Below, in pieces: positions 10,582 to 22,229 of a stretch of 64,000 bases of DNA. The stretch is from Ramazzottius varieornatus (taxonomy: Eukaryota > Tardigrada > Eutardigrada > Parachela > Ramazzottiidae), in contig BDGG01000003.1 in NCBI GenBank assembly GCA_001949185.1, positions 367,612 to 431,611 of the forward strand, given 5' to 3'. Each line of letters begins with the position of its first letter. Positions within the stretch are counted from its first letter, which is position 1. The notes under the pieces are model-generated. The model was not told where the DNA came from. It worked only from the letters and a program-made list of their open reading frames with translations, and searched no databases. Position numbers and translations under genes: made by a program.

Positions 10582-13500
10582 ATGGTAGCTGTCCCAGGTT
10601 TGACGGTGAATGTTCCTGCTAAACGCGGCCCACCAACGTTCTTCCGGCAATTATGGACTATGATACGCCGAAATTTACTGTTGAAACGCCGTGCGCTGAA
10701 GACAACCATTCTGGTACTGTCGGGTGCATTTTCCCATAGAATAAAATTCCAACCAGGTAGAGCATTCCAAAGAAAATATCGGTTACAAGGCTATGTACTT
10801 GTGTTTAGGAGATCTTTTTCCCGTCACTGTTCCTGATCCAGTTCATCTTCTTCGGATTTATACTCAAATCCCAAAAGTCCGAGTTACCCGAAATTCCAGA
10901 ATTTGCCTCCGACCCGATCAAATATCCAGGTGTCCTATTCAACAGCACGCCCACCTTTTCCATTGCCTACACTCCTGTCACGGCCCGAACCAACCAAACC
11001 ATGCTGTTCACTTCCTATGCCTGGTCTCGCGCTCGGCCTGGTTCACTTCTAATTTACATACCTTTCGACTCTGAACAAGAGATGGAAAAAGCATACCGTA
11101 CAAATTCCTTATCGTTAAAGAGTTCCGCGGATCTGGCCAGTACTTCAAACTTTTCCACGGTGTTCGCTGCTGGTATTGTATTCAACGACGCCGAGATGAA
11201 CACATTAGATTACAAACTGCGATTTCCACGGTTGTTGATGCCAGCCACTAGCCCACCCTATTTCCGCCAGGACTCCAGATGCCTGAACAAGTCCCCTTTG
11301 ACTGTGAATCAGACAGTCGGGGTTCCGGAGACGAACTGTACTGCCATGGTGTACGATATCAAGGGTTTCATAGCGTTACAGAATGTGTTGTATGCTGGAT
11401 ATACGGCCCTGAAAACGAACATCACGATGGCACAGCCACTGGATTTCGCAACAAAACTTATGCCGCAGTTTACCAAAACTGTTGTACCGGGTGGGACAGC
11501 CATTACATCGATGCCGGCTAGTTCGATTGCCAACGTGATTGGTAACACGGAAAATTTGTAATCTACCGTTTTCTGGTGACGACTGTTACCGTTTCGTACT
11601 AATGTGCGGTTTTTAGGTGCATTTATAATATTCTTGGTGGTATTCATCGTGACGGAGAAAGAGAAGAAGCACATAGTCAGCATGGAAGTGATGGGTCTGC
11701 GACCCGGGGTATACTGGATCAGCTGGAGTGTGCTGTATTTCGCTATCATTCTGGTGGCGGCACTGGTTTCCATTACCATTGCTCAAGTCCTGGGAATATG
11801 GCCCCAAAGCAGTTTCTCCCTGCTGTTTCTCGACACTGCTTTGTTCGGTGCGACAGTAATTGCACTTGGATGGTGCGTGGCACCTTTATTCCGTCGCCCG
11901 TTGATTGCCGGACTGTTCGCCTACGTCATGATGCAGATTTTCGGGTTCCTCTATCTGCTGGAAACCTTCCTTCCCGGCATGACGGATGGTGCGCGATATG
12001 CGATGGCGTTACTTTCGCCCACTGCCTTGTTCATGAGTTTGTCCCGGGTAAGCGAGCTGTATCAGTTTTAGGCTTTGAACCTGAAGAAAATTGTCCGTCA
12101 GCCCATTACTATCCAAAGCTTCGTCAACAGGAACGAAATTGCACTGTTAGTCTTTCGCGTATTATGTCATTTCCCAAATTCGCTGCGATAAGTTATTCTT
12201 GCTCATACAGGTATCGGCTGCCGAAGGCGAAGGACACGGTATCGGTTTCGGCAACGCATTTGCCGGGAAGGGGTTCTCGTTTGGTGCCGCCATGATGATG
12301 CTCATTCTGGACTTGTTTCTGTATGGACTCCTCGCTGCGTACTTGGAGATGGTGTTCCCAAGTGAGTGCAGTCCCCCTATTGTACTGTAGCTATAGAAGG
12401 CTCGGCGGAGCTAAAATAAGCCACTTTAGTCGTTCTTAGCCGCGGCTAAAATGTATTGTGCGTTCGATTGATTTATTGATGTTGAGTCGGCTAAAATAGT
12501 TTTGGCCTAAAGAAATCAATCGACCGCACAATACATTTTAGCCGTGGACAAAAGTATTTTAGCTGCTTTAGCCGCGGCTAANNNNNNNNNNNNNNNNNNN
12601 NNNNNNNNNNNNNNNNNNNNNNNNNNNNNNNTATTTTAGCTGCTTTAGCCGCGGCTAAGATATTTCTAGCCACGGCTAACAACGGCTTAAACGGCTTATT
12701 TTAGCTTCGCCGAGCCTTCTATAACTGTAGCACATGTTTTCTTTTTTTAGGCGACGATCGGCCAAAACAGAGCCCGCTGTTCTTCCTTACGCCATCTTAC
12801 TGGACTGGCTCCAAGCATCTGTTCAGTACTCCTCAGACGCCATTTGAACTCAATGCTGACATTGAGCCCGTTCCCGTTGAGCTTCGATTGAAGACGGCCA
12901 TCAGTACCCAACACCTTCGAAAAGTTTTCCACAACGGCTCCAAGCACACGGATGCTGTTAGAGACTTCACCTACGACATCTACGAAGATGAGGTTCTGGC
13001 TATCCTAGGCCACAACGGAGCAGGCAAGACCACCCTGATCAGCATGTTGACGGGGATGCTATCCCCTACTTCAGGCTCCGCCACGGTGTATGGCAATGAT
13101 ATTACGGATCCCGAACAGCTGAAAGTCGCTCAAACCACGATCGGAATCTGTCCCCAACACGACGTCTTGTTCAACGATTTTACGGTTCGAGAACACATCG
13201 AGTTTTATGCTCGACTAAAAGGCTTCTCGGACAAAGACGCAAGAAAAGAATACGAGAGGATAGTTGACAATATCGGACTGAGATCGCAAGCGAATGTTTG
13301 TGCCGATAGTCTGAGCGGCGGCCAGAAGAGACGACTGTCCATTGCCGTTGCTATTGTTGGAGACCCGAAAGTGTTGATCCTGGATGAACCGACCTCCGGC
13401 GTGGATCCGTATTCCAGGAGGTTCTTGTGGGACTTGATCAGAGAGTTCAAGAAGGGCCGGTGTGTGATACTGACAACACAGTCCATGCAGGAAGCCGATG

Positions 13501-16500
13501 TCTTTGCAGATCGAAAGTTGATTTTCAGTCATGGAAGGCTTCGCTGTGCAGGAACGTCCTTGTTTCTGAAAAACAGGTTCGGGCTGGGATATCATCTGAA
13601 CATGGCGGTTGAACGCGACTTTAAAGACCGTGAGATTGAAGAGTTTGTGCAAGCCAGAATTTCCAATGCGAAGGTTGCACGAGTTCATGGTGGAGAAATC
13701 TCTTTCACACTACCGAAGGAGACTTCGATCGAATTCCCCAAACTCTTCACTGATTTGGACCTCAATCTATCAGAGCTGCGCGTTCGCTCCTACGGAGTCT
13801 CTCTCACGACGATGGAAGAAATCTTTCTTAAACTAGCCGAAGACGACATTGACGCAGATCCAAAAAGAAGTCCCAACAAATTCGTTGACCCTAAGCTTGC
13901 TGCACCAGCACTGACCTCCCGGCCTGCGGTTCACGCTTCTTTGCCAAAAGGCCGAGTTCCTTGGCACCAGAAATTCCTGAAGCTCTGCAAAATCCGCTTT
14001 CTGCTCTTTATACGGTCAAAGCTTGCCCTGACTTTCCAGTTCATCCTGCCCTTGATCTTGCTCCTCGTCAATGGCATCATGTCTATGCTGGCCCAAGACT
14101 ACGCCATCAAGCTTTTCAGCACAGACTTACTGCAGATTGATGAGCTGGCTTCCGCCTTCCGAGAAACCGAAACGAAAATCGTTTCCTCAAACTCGTCCAG
14201 TAATGGAAATCTGATCTCCCATTTGGAGGACATATACGGAGAACAGCTCGAATATTCCAATTATTCTTCTTTACTCAATCATGCTCCACACTACCTCGCT
14301 TATATTCTCCCTCCAAAGCCGAACAAGGAGTCCTACACAATCGCCTACAACAGCTCCGCCATCCATTCCCTCGCATTTGGCACCAACCTTCTCCTCAACG
14401 CCATGTTCCGCCTGGTGACAGGTCTGGATGAAAAGTTTCGGGTGGCCAGCCACGCCTTTCCCTCCGCCACCGATTCCGGCAAGGCTCAGCTCGATCCAGG
14501 TTTGGAGTTTTACCTTGTTGGGTTTGCCATGTTGCTCATACCTGGAATATACGGTGTGGACGTATGTCGCGATCGGGCGCTCAAAATCCGAAGTCAGATC
14601 CGGACGACCGGATGCCCCATGTGGTTGTACTGGACTAGCGCATTCTTCAGCCATTTCGTCCAATATACACTGTCCTTCCTTTTGGTTGTCATCATGCTAT
14701 ACGCCTTTGGCATACAGTCGCTGACGAATGCAATGGGCGTGATCGTGCTGGTTTACGCTCTGCATGCACCAGCCATCATCCTATTTTCATACTGTGTATC
14801 GTTCCTGTTCGAAAAGTATGAAACAGCCAGTGTCGCCATGCCATTTCCGATTGCAATGGTAGGTATGGTTGCGACTGGCATGAATGTCATTCAACGCTTT
14901 TGATTTTTACACTATGCTTCCGCTTTCAGGTCGGGGCTGTGGCAAACTTGATTTCCTTGATCGCTACGCAGTTTTCGGCAAACTTACCGGGCTTGGAAGC
15001 CGTTCACTATATTTTCGCATTCTTGTTCCCTTTCTATGGGTTTTTCGGCACGATGCTGATGATCTTCCAAGTGGGAATCAAGAACGTAATGGCAGACTAC
15101 CTCGGCGACCCGAAGACGAGCTATCTCGGATGGGACTCAAAAATCCCTGTCATCCTGATTGCGGTAAGTATTTAATCCCGCGAAACGCAGTTATTTTACA
15201 ATGCTATTGCAACCGTGCTTCCCTTTGCAGCACGCAGTACACATCCCGTTGTTGGTTTTGTTGCTGGTGTATTTGGAGTCTCGACATTTCAATCAGAAAC
15301 TAAAGATTTTTTCAAATGACACCTTTGACAACGATAAGAAAAATACACCACTGACCCTAACTGGATCGCTGGGCGATGAGGACATTCGTCTGGAAACAAT
15401 CCGGGCCTTGTCGGTGAACACAAGAGACGCGTCCTCGGTATGGCAACACAGCAGTAATACATAGAAAATTTTGAGTGTGGTACTCGCAAATTATGGTGTC
15501 TTATTTGCAGTATTCATTACTCTTGAAGCACCTAGGAAAAAAATTCGACTTGTACTCACCGATCAAAAAAGCCTGGACTATTGCGACAGGAAAAAGACAT
15601 ACACTCAAACCACCGAAGGAAGCCGTTCGGGATATCTCTCTGGTTATCCCGAAAGGAGAGATATTCGGTTTACTCGGTATTTCATTTCTCATCATCCGAC
15701 AGAATCACAGCAAGCTTGACGGGAAAATTCGGCATTTCACATTTTTTTAACATTCCATCCAAGGTCCAAATGGAGCGGGAAAAACAACCACTCTGTCAAT
15801 GGTCACTGGCGAAGTGAGTTGCTCTCTAGCTCTGATAATCACTGTCCAGTGGCTTGGGCTTCATCCTGATTCTTGAAAGTCATTCCACAGGTTACTCCGA
15901 CAAGTGGTGACATCTATGCCAACGGATATCACATGCACACGGATACACTATCTGCCATTGAGTCCATGGGAGCATGCCCACAGACCGACACTCTGTGGGA
16001 AGAAATTCTTATGGAAGAACATTTCGAGCTTTTTGCCGCTCTAAATGGCATACCGGCAGAACATTCAAAAGAAGCCATCAGCTAGTAAGCTTATTCTAAC
16101 CGCTCCTCGCAATCCCGTATCTGAAATACCATAGATACAGGACTTTACTGATACACCGCTCTGGTTTGCTTGATTTGGCTCCTCTTCATATTTGCACCTT
16201 GACGTTCACAAATCGGCTGCCTACGCGGGGAAGCATCCATAACGAAAACTGCAAAGCGAAGACTTACTATTAATCGGCATGCTGGTTGCAGTTTCACGAA
16301 GGGCCTCTCCATCACGGAACACCTTTCCAAGAAAGCTGCGAACCTCAGCGGTGGAACGAAGCGTAAAGTAAGGAAAAACTGATTCACGTTGCTGGTTCGC
16401 AGTTTAGTCGTTCCTCCGAGATGCCACAACTTCTTCCTCCGTTCATTTCTATTTCAATTACGATACCCCCAGGGTTTTGGCCATGGTAATGTTAATTTCA

Positions 16501-17646
16501 CATGAAATTTTGAATGATATGTTCAAACTATCAGTCGGAAGTCGGGTTGAGTCTTAAGAAATTTTTAAGGTGTCACATCTCGGAGTTAGAACTGTACTGA
16601 TGAAAGTTCTCGTGTTGCTAACCTGGTTTCCATTACAGTTAACTTTCGTGATTAGTATGCTGGGCAGTCCACCGCTCGTACTTCTCGACGAGCCCTCAAC
16701 CGGTATGGATCCACAAAGCAAGCGCTTCCTGTGGGATATGATCATCCAAAGCTTCGGCGGTGACCGCAGCGCCATCTTGACGACGCACTCGATGGAAGAA
16801 GCAGATTCTTTGTGCAACCGGATTGGTGTCATTGTCAACGGTACCCTGCAATGTGTCGGTTCCACGCAACACCTGAAAGACAAGTATGGTTCTGGGTACA
16901 TCCTCGAGGTCAAGCTTGGAGTGGCTGCAATGGTTGCCTCCTCGGAGCTTGTTACACAGCGCGTTCTGAACGAAGTGTTGAAACTGTTCCCTCGGGCTGT
17001 TTGTGTTGAACAGTTTTACAGTCGGATGGTCTTCACGGTCGGGACCGAGCAGATTACTTCACTTGGAAATGTTTTCGCTGACCTTGACAAATGTGAGTAC
17101 AGTCCTACCTGTGAGATGTGACAATTGCTTCTTCTGCAACCGAACAGCGTTTCTGCACGAGACTGCTGGCCATACACTGCGCAGCACGATCAGCTGATCG
17201 ACGTCCGGTTGCCTTTTAACTTGCTCAAGCAATCAAGCGTGTGTCTGATCAGCTGATCGGTCTCATGCGAACAACATGGCGAGCAAATCCGGGCACACAT
17301 GAACCGTTCGGAACTGATTTCGGGCGTTTGAACTGTCACATCTCACAGGTGGGACTGTATAGTGATGCTGTAGTTCGGAAACCTTGCGCAAGGCTTTCGC
17401 TAAACCGTCAATTGAAATGAGTTTGAGGAACTTGCCAAAACGGCTATCGTTGTTTTAGTGAAAGTGGATCTTGATCTGGAGGAGTACAGTTTCAGTCAGA
17501 CCACGATCGAACAAGTATTTCTGCGGTTTGCGAAACTGCAGGAAAGTGAGATGGAGCGAGCGGAGTTTCCGGCTGCTGAGAGACTTATCGGAAGTAACGG
17601 AGCGCAGACGACAACGGTTCAAACCTATGCCCAGAGCTCAATGTGA
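10582..17646 (+). CDS. ABCA-subfamily full transporter (ABCA3-like)
   Basis: Thirteen exons: 10582-10713, 10809-11541, 11617-12047, 12211-12361, 12751-14858, 14930-15163, 15231-15437, 15511-15676, 15764-15813, 15891-16084, 16292-16367, 16639-17092, 17459-17646. All introns are GT-AG and the sum gives 1707 aa, close to human ABCA3 (1704). Layout: TM1 at about residue 45, a large exocytoplasmic loop with Asn-glycosylation sites, TM2-6, NBD1 (Walker A GHNGAGKTT near 569, signature LSGGQ near 670, Walker B VLILDEPTSG), second TMD, then NBD2 (Walker A GPNGAGKTTT near 1388, LSGGT near 1487, LVLLDEPSTGMDP near 1507, switch His in LTTHSMEEAD). NBD1 has Gln in place of the switch His (LTTQSMQEAD, near 726). 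ABCA proteins move lipids across membranes; the substrate here is unknown. The subfamily call is firm, orthology to ABCA3 less so. Confidence 0.93.
12391..12724. mobile_element. Palindromic MITE inside ABCA intron 4, interrupted by a gap
   Basis: Ends read CTATAGAAGGCTCGGCG and, inverted, TTATAGAAGGCTCGGCG, flanked by the direct repeat CTGTAG at 12385-12390 and 12725-12730, a likely 6-bp target duplication. The interior is a second palindrome around TGTATTGTGCG.TCGATTGAT and many copies of GCCGCGGCTAA. Positions 12582-12631 are 50 unknown bases. It lies wholly in the intron and does not touch splice sites. Confidence 0.8.
17100..17357. mobile_element. Small foldback MITE in the last ABCA intron
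   Basis: The terminal inverted repeat CAGTCCTACCTGTGAGATGT returns at the other end as its inverse, with TA on both sides (17098-17099 and 17358-17359). The interior has two copies of TGATCAGCTGATC, itself a palindrome. The left TA is the last two bases of the GTGAGTA donor, so the element sits directly after the 5-prime splice site of intron 12. Confidence 0.8.
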
Positions 17647-17822
17647 CACCATCTGACAACCTTTGATGAAAAATTTGTCTTTCGACTTTACAAATACCTC
17701 TACGTAGATATCAAAAGATACGCTCTAATTTTACTGAGCACACGATTGTACTGTAGATGACGTAGATCAGTTGTTTGGAAACTGGTAGGATTTTCACAAG
17801 AGATATCGTCACCAAAAGTAGC

Positions 17823-19037
17823 TCACTGGTGGAATCTAGATATGCACTTTTCCGTAGACCAGTTTCTAGGAATATAATCCATGAATTCGACCTTGTAGCC
17901 CTCGATGACGACACCTCCAATGCCGAGAAAGGCTCTGAGTGAAGGTAGGTTGTCTGCAGGAACGTGGGTCCAAGTATGCTTATCGCCCATATTCGTCAGT
18001 TTTCTCAAGAGTTCGTAACACGCAACTTGAAAGAGTCCTTTTCTACGGTGCTCGGGCTCCACGTGACCCATTCCCAGACAGCCTTCTGGTTGATAACAGA
18101 TATAAGCCACCGCTGTCGAGCTTCCGTGTCGGAAGATGGCTGCACTTGGGTAATGCTCCAGTACGTATCGGTAGTACAGCAAATTCAATTCCGGGCATCT
18201 ATAGTCTTTGTCTTGTATCAGTTGTTGGGCGTGCTGTGGATTTAGTTCGCCTATGGAAAATCCATCTGGCAACGCGCGTCTACGAATGAGAACCCACACA
18301 CGTAACACTGGTGGTTGATCTGAATCGGGGTGATAGTCTTGAATACTTTGAAGTAATTTTCCCCAGGTCGAAGAATATACAGAGATGCGTATCGAAATAA
18401 TGTATTACTCCGCCCATACTTCCGCATTTCTTAACGACTGCAGTGAAATCCAGAGGCCACTGGACCGAGCGAAAGTACATGCTTCGAGTCCAGTCGAGGC
18501 ACTGTGGATCCTCCAGAAGAGCTTTTAGCTTGTCAGGACTCTTCGAGTATATGAGAACTCCAGCATCGATGATGAATGGCGTAATTTCCTGATGGGACAT
18601 TAAAGCTTCAATTCAGGACTCGAAAGAAAGCGGATTGGTCGGCATGATTCTAGTGCGCCTTTACTCAGGCAGAGTACGAAAAAACTTACTGCTTTTTCTG
18701 TTCCAAAGGTTCGAGCAACACAGACAAATAAGCCGGGAAATTTATCCACCACAAAGCTAACTCCAGGCCAGGCGAATCTTTTCTTTACATTTTCTCGTAC
18801 TAGAGAATATACTGTACCTAGGAACAGAAGCAGGAACAGAAGCAGGAACAGAAGCAGGAACAGAAGCAGGAACAGAAGCAATCGAAATCTGCCGGTTTCC
18901 CGGTGATCCAGAGAAACTTTGACGTTCGGGACAGTAAATTCGAAACGCCCACAGTTTCTTACGCTGAGAGAATACGGCAAATCCCGCTCAAGCTTTTCGA
19001 GAAGCTGAGGCAGGTGGATATCTTGCAAAAGTAACAT
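17823..19037 (-). CDS. Glycine N-acyltransferase-like (GLYAT/GNAT) protein
   Basis: Reads ATG 19037, then LQDIHLPQLLEKLERDLPYSLS, VVDKFPGLFVCV, IYSKSPDKLKALLEDPQCLDW and a C-terminal GNAT domain (VEPEHRRKGLFQVACYELL, acetyl-CoA loop; HVPADNLPSLRAF; FMDYIPRNW). The order and spacing match the GLYAT family, whose vertebrate members conjugate acyl-CoA to glycine in mitochondria. Likely exons: 19037 to 18959 (donor GTAAGA), about 18786 to 18696, 18588 to about 18310, and about 18300 to 17823. The last junction was not resolved. The gene is tail to tail with the ABCA gene, 176 bp apart. Substrate and location are not shown by the sequence. Confidence 0.75.
18821..18880. repeat. Exact 12-bp minisatellite, five copies
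   Basis: GGAACAGAAGCA is repeated five times in a row without change. On the minus strand it would encode LLLF repeats if exonic, but the GTAAGA donor upstream and the GLYAT alignment place it in the first intron of the acyltransferase gene. Confidence 0.85.
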
Positions 19038-19198
19038 TTCTGCAAATTGAAAGATTCGACTCCTGCAAACGCTCCAGGATTTAGCTTTCTGCACACTAGG
19101 CCGTTTCTGAGGGAAAATTCTTTACTAAATCTTCGTATCGCTGCGGCCTTACTAGCTACCACTGGACGATTACGATAAGGGGAGCCGTTTCGATCAAT

Positions 19199-19306
19199 TT
19201 ATGACTCGACTTTCTTGCCTAATCTGTCCTGTTGTGCAATTTGTGTTATGGAAGTTATGTCGATACCACGAACGATCGTCCGATGCAGCGCTGATATCAT
19301 GGCCAT
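19199..19306 (-). pseudogene. Internally deleted copy of the 9.4-kb mitochondrial-type gene
   Basis: The frame starts MAMISALHRTIVRGI and ends QIAQQDRLGKKVES. The first half aligns with the presequence of the gene at 10008 (MAMMLPQTILRAVTSM), the second with its C-terminal part (LQEQQAKSGKKVDY). The roughly 100 residues between them are missing. DNA similarity extends on both sides of the deletion (GACTTTCTTGCCT, ATGGCCATTTGA). It looks like a decayed duplicate. Confidence 0.55.
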
Positions 19307-19886
19307 TTGAAGGCTAGAATAAATCAAGAGAGAAGGGTTCCGCTATCTGATGTTCGAGACCAAGCCAATAGCAATTTTGATTCGATTTTCTTCAGAGCTC
19401 TTATTGTAAGTTGAGTGTTTCAGACGGAAACTGATTTTTGCCAATTTGCCATCTTGAAATCAGGCTCGGAAGTCGGAACGGCCGACTAGAGCACTGGGCC
19501 GCAGGTCCAAAAGTACGCTGTGACTGTGCTGCGCACATTACCAGGGCGCTGTACGCCGCGCCGTGCTGCAGATGCACGTTGACCTGATGCAACTGCGCGG
19601 AACGCCGATGTATTGACGTGATTTGTAATTCAGTCAGCGAAATCGGTAGTCAACCCGGAGAACGTTGCGCTAAAGTACGGCAAAGTTGAGACGGATGAAG
19701 TTCGAATGCCCGAAAACTGTAATATTTGTTAGGTTTCGGTAGGTCCATCTGCGCGGTAGTCTATGGCTTTCCGCTGTATGCTGTACTGTGCCGCACACAT
19801 TTCGTCAGTTCACGCGCTGCAGCTGTGCTGCAGCACAGCTGCAGTACATTGCAGCGCATGCGGCCATACTCCGTGCGCTACAGCTG

Positions 19887-21951
19887 ATGATGAGCATTAC
19901 CAAGGATGAGCAGAAACAGTTCGAAGAATTGTACGGTGATGCATGCGTCAGCTGTAACATCCCCTTCAGCGCGGCCGAAGATGCCAGAATGGAACGTCTA
20001 CTTAAGTACCTCCGTCCTAGTGTGGTCATTCCCAGCCGATTCACAGTTTCTCGCCGTATTGTGCCAGCACGTATAGCAGAAGCAACGTCCGAAGTAACGA
20101 GCAAGCTGACGGATCAGACATTCCTCACGTTAACGTTCGATGGATTTAAGAACGTAAACCGCGATAAAATACTGGGTACCAAAGAGATTTCTGCAGCTTC
20201 TCTTATGGCTTGTGATGCAATGGAAAAATTGGTGTTTTGTAGGTTTCCTTTTGACAGTACGAGATGAGAGCGGTACCATAAACATCACCCTGGGATCGGC
20301 TCTCGATATTACTGGCGTTAACTATGACGGTGAATACTTGATGAACGAAAGCCTTCAAAAGATTACCCAGGTGAAGAAAGAGTACAAGACTGACGTCAGA
20401 TATGTCACATGCGACTCCGATGGTGCTCATCGTAAAGCCAGGCGTCTCCTTTCGGAAAAGCTCCCGCACATCCTTTTTTCTCCGTGTAATGCTCATCAGA
20501 TCAACTTAATTATACAAGACGTAATCAAGTTTGTGCCCCAGTTTAAAGAAACCCTTCGTCAGAGTGATGTAGTGTCCAACTGGTTCCGCAAAAGCAGCTT
20601 GTCGCAGGGCAAGTTACGCGATCTCCAGTTCGAGTTTTACTCCAAAGAAATTTCCATGCCTGGATGGACACAAACGCGCTGGTACTCCATTTATGTGAGC
20701 GTGCAGCGAGTACTGGATTCCAAGAGCGCATTACAGGTCACTATTGTATGCAGTTATTGTAATTTGGTTCGTAGTAACTGAAAGTTTTGCAAGAACGAAA
20801 TTTCTGTACAGTAGAATCCGGTCAGCTTTGTTTTTGTAGATGTATGGTGTCAGGTTTGGTACGAACTTGGGCCTCGTTCCGTTCGAGCTGAAAGTGGTTC
20901 TGGATGAGGACGATTTCTGGGCTGGCGCGAGAGAAATTGCTGTCGTGCTGAAGCCTCTGGTAGAAGCACAGGAAGAAGCAGAGTCGGATAACTGCACGAT
21001 TGCTGATATGGGAGCGGCTGTCCGGAATATCTACCTAAGTTTCTCGCACCTGAGAGACCGGGACATTTCGTGGACGCGGATGTCTCAGTTGGAAAAGCGA
21101 TGGAGGAGCTTCTATCAGACCGACGTTGTTGCTGTGGCCATGTTCCTCCACCCCAAGTACAAGCTCAACTTGTTCCGCAGCGACCCAGCAAAAGTCCACA
21201 GCGGTGTAATCTACAAACGGGCTAGCGACCTATATCGACAGTTCTTCCGAAACGACCCCACGAAACTGTTAACCTCTGCCATTCATTACAGCGGAAGTAA
21301 GAACATTTTTGACGCGAAATACACCAGACAACTGAGTAACCCGATCGACTACTGGTCGTACGCCGAAACTGAACACGCCGAGCTGGCTCAGTTAGCAAAG
21401 TTTCTCCTGTCCGCATGTCCTCACGCCGCAGCCGTGGAACGATTCTGGAAGAAGATGAAGGAAGTCCACACTGCCAACAGGAACCGACTGCATCGAAGCT
21501 TGGTAGGCGGGATGTGCACACTGAAGATGAAATTTTGCCGGGAAGATAACGTGCGAGACGCGGAAAAGCAGAAGAAAACGGAAAAGAAAGCCGGCGAAGG
21601 TGAAACAACATCACATTGCGGAGTTCCAACAATCGAAATAGAAGGTGGAGCAATCGCCGATCAAGGTAAAGAACGGTCTTCTAATTATATGAAATATATG
21701 AATGTCCTTCTGATCATAGTTTGAACGCTTGGACCAACCGTGATTCAAAGGCCTGTACTTATTAGTGCATTGGTTTTACAGGGTCGCGCTCGGGTGATCT
21801 GATGAGGCTAGAGAGTCAAATATCGGAGCTGGATGAGCTATTCGCGCAAGACAATGAAGCGGCAGAAGAAGACGGTGATGGTGACCAACCTGCGCTTTCC
21901 GGCGAGAAGTTTTTCACGTTGGCAGAGTTGTTTAATACTTCTGGTGTCTGA
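19887..21951 (+). CDS. hAT-superfamily transposase with introns
   Basis: Begins MMSITKDEQKQFEELYG. Features: a DUF659-like RNase H part (LTLTFDGFKNVN; VTCDSDGAHRKARRLL; FSPCNAHQINLIIQD, a typical hAT C-x2-H environment) and the C-terminal hAT dimerisation region (SACPHAAAVERFWKKMKEVH, NRNRLHRSLVGGM). Introns at 20737-20839 and 21666-21781 are GT-AG and keep frame. Near 20240 the frame changes by one: either an indel, or removal of a 19-bp GTAGGT...ACAG stretch, which would also restore frame. No BED finger is seen upstream, so the N-terminus may be incomplete. It is otherwise open to the end at NTSGV, so it could be recently active or retained. Confidence 0.75.
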
Positions 21952-22190
21952 GTTTAATCAGTGAACTTTATCGGTGAGCTTAAATTTATCGCGGTCAAGT
22001 GTTCTAGAGTAATATATTGTTCCGTTATTGCTCTGGGTTGTTTCGAACAGTTGTTCCAGTGTTTTCACACCGGACCCGCACTATCGACTGTAAAATGTAA
22101 GTCGTGTAGAATGTAATTACACGTTTGTAATTACACCATTTTACACGACATTTTACATTACACGGACCAGCTGCGTGTAATGCTCATCAT
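19887..22190 (+). mobile_element. hAT transposon, nearly complete
   Basis: Contains the transposase at 19887-21951. The right end, read inward, is ATGATGAGCATTACACGCAG and belongs to the same family as the MITE at 28737-29165. The same 14 bp ATGATGAGCATTAC occur at 19887-19900, which is also the transposase start. CTACAGCTG lies just outside both ends (19878-19886; 22194-22202, offset by three bases), a candidate target duplication. Left boundary is uncertain because the similarity stops after 14 bp. Confidence 0.6.
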
Positions 22191-22229
22191 TATCTACAGC
22201 TGACTAAGACAGACTAGAGTAGTGGAGTC

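Noticed and set aside
12048-12071. 24-base intron in the ABCA gene ending at TTTTAG
   Set aside because: A normal 163-base intron to the acceptor at 12210 keeps frame and restores the conserved protein order.
18650-19094. Single long ORF with an LLLF-repeat membrane helix
   Set aside because: It reads through a strong GTAAGA donor and a minisatellite; the GLYAT alignment skips this part.
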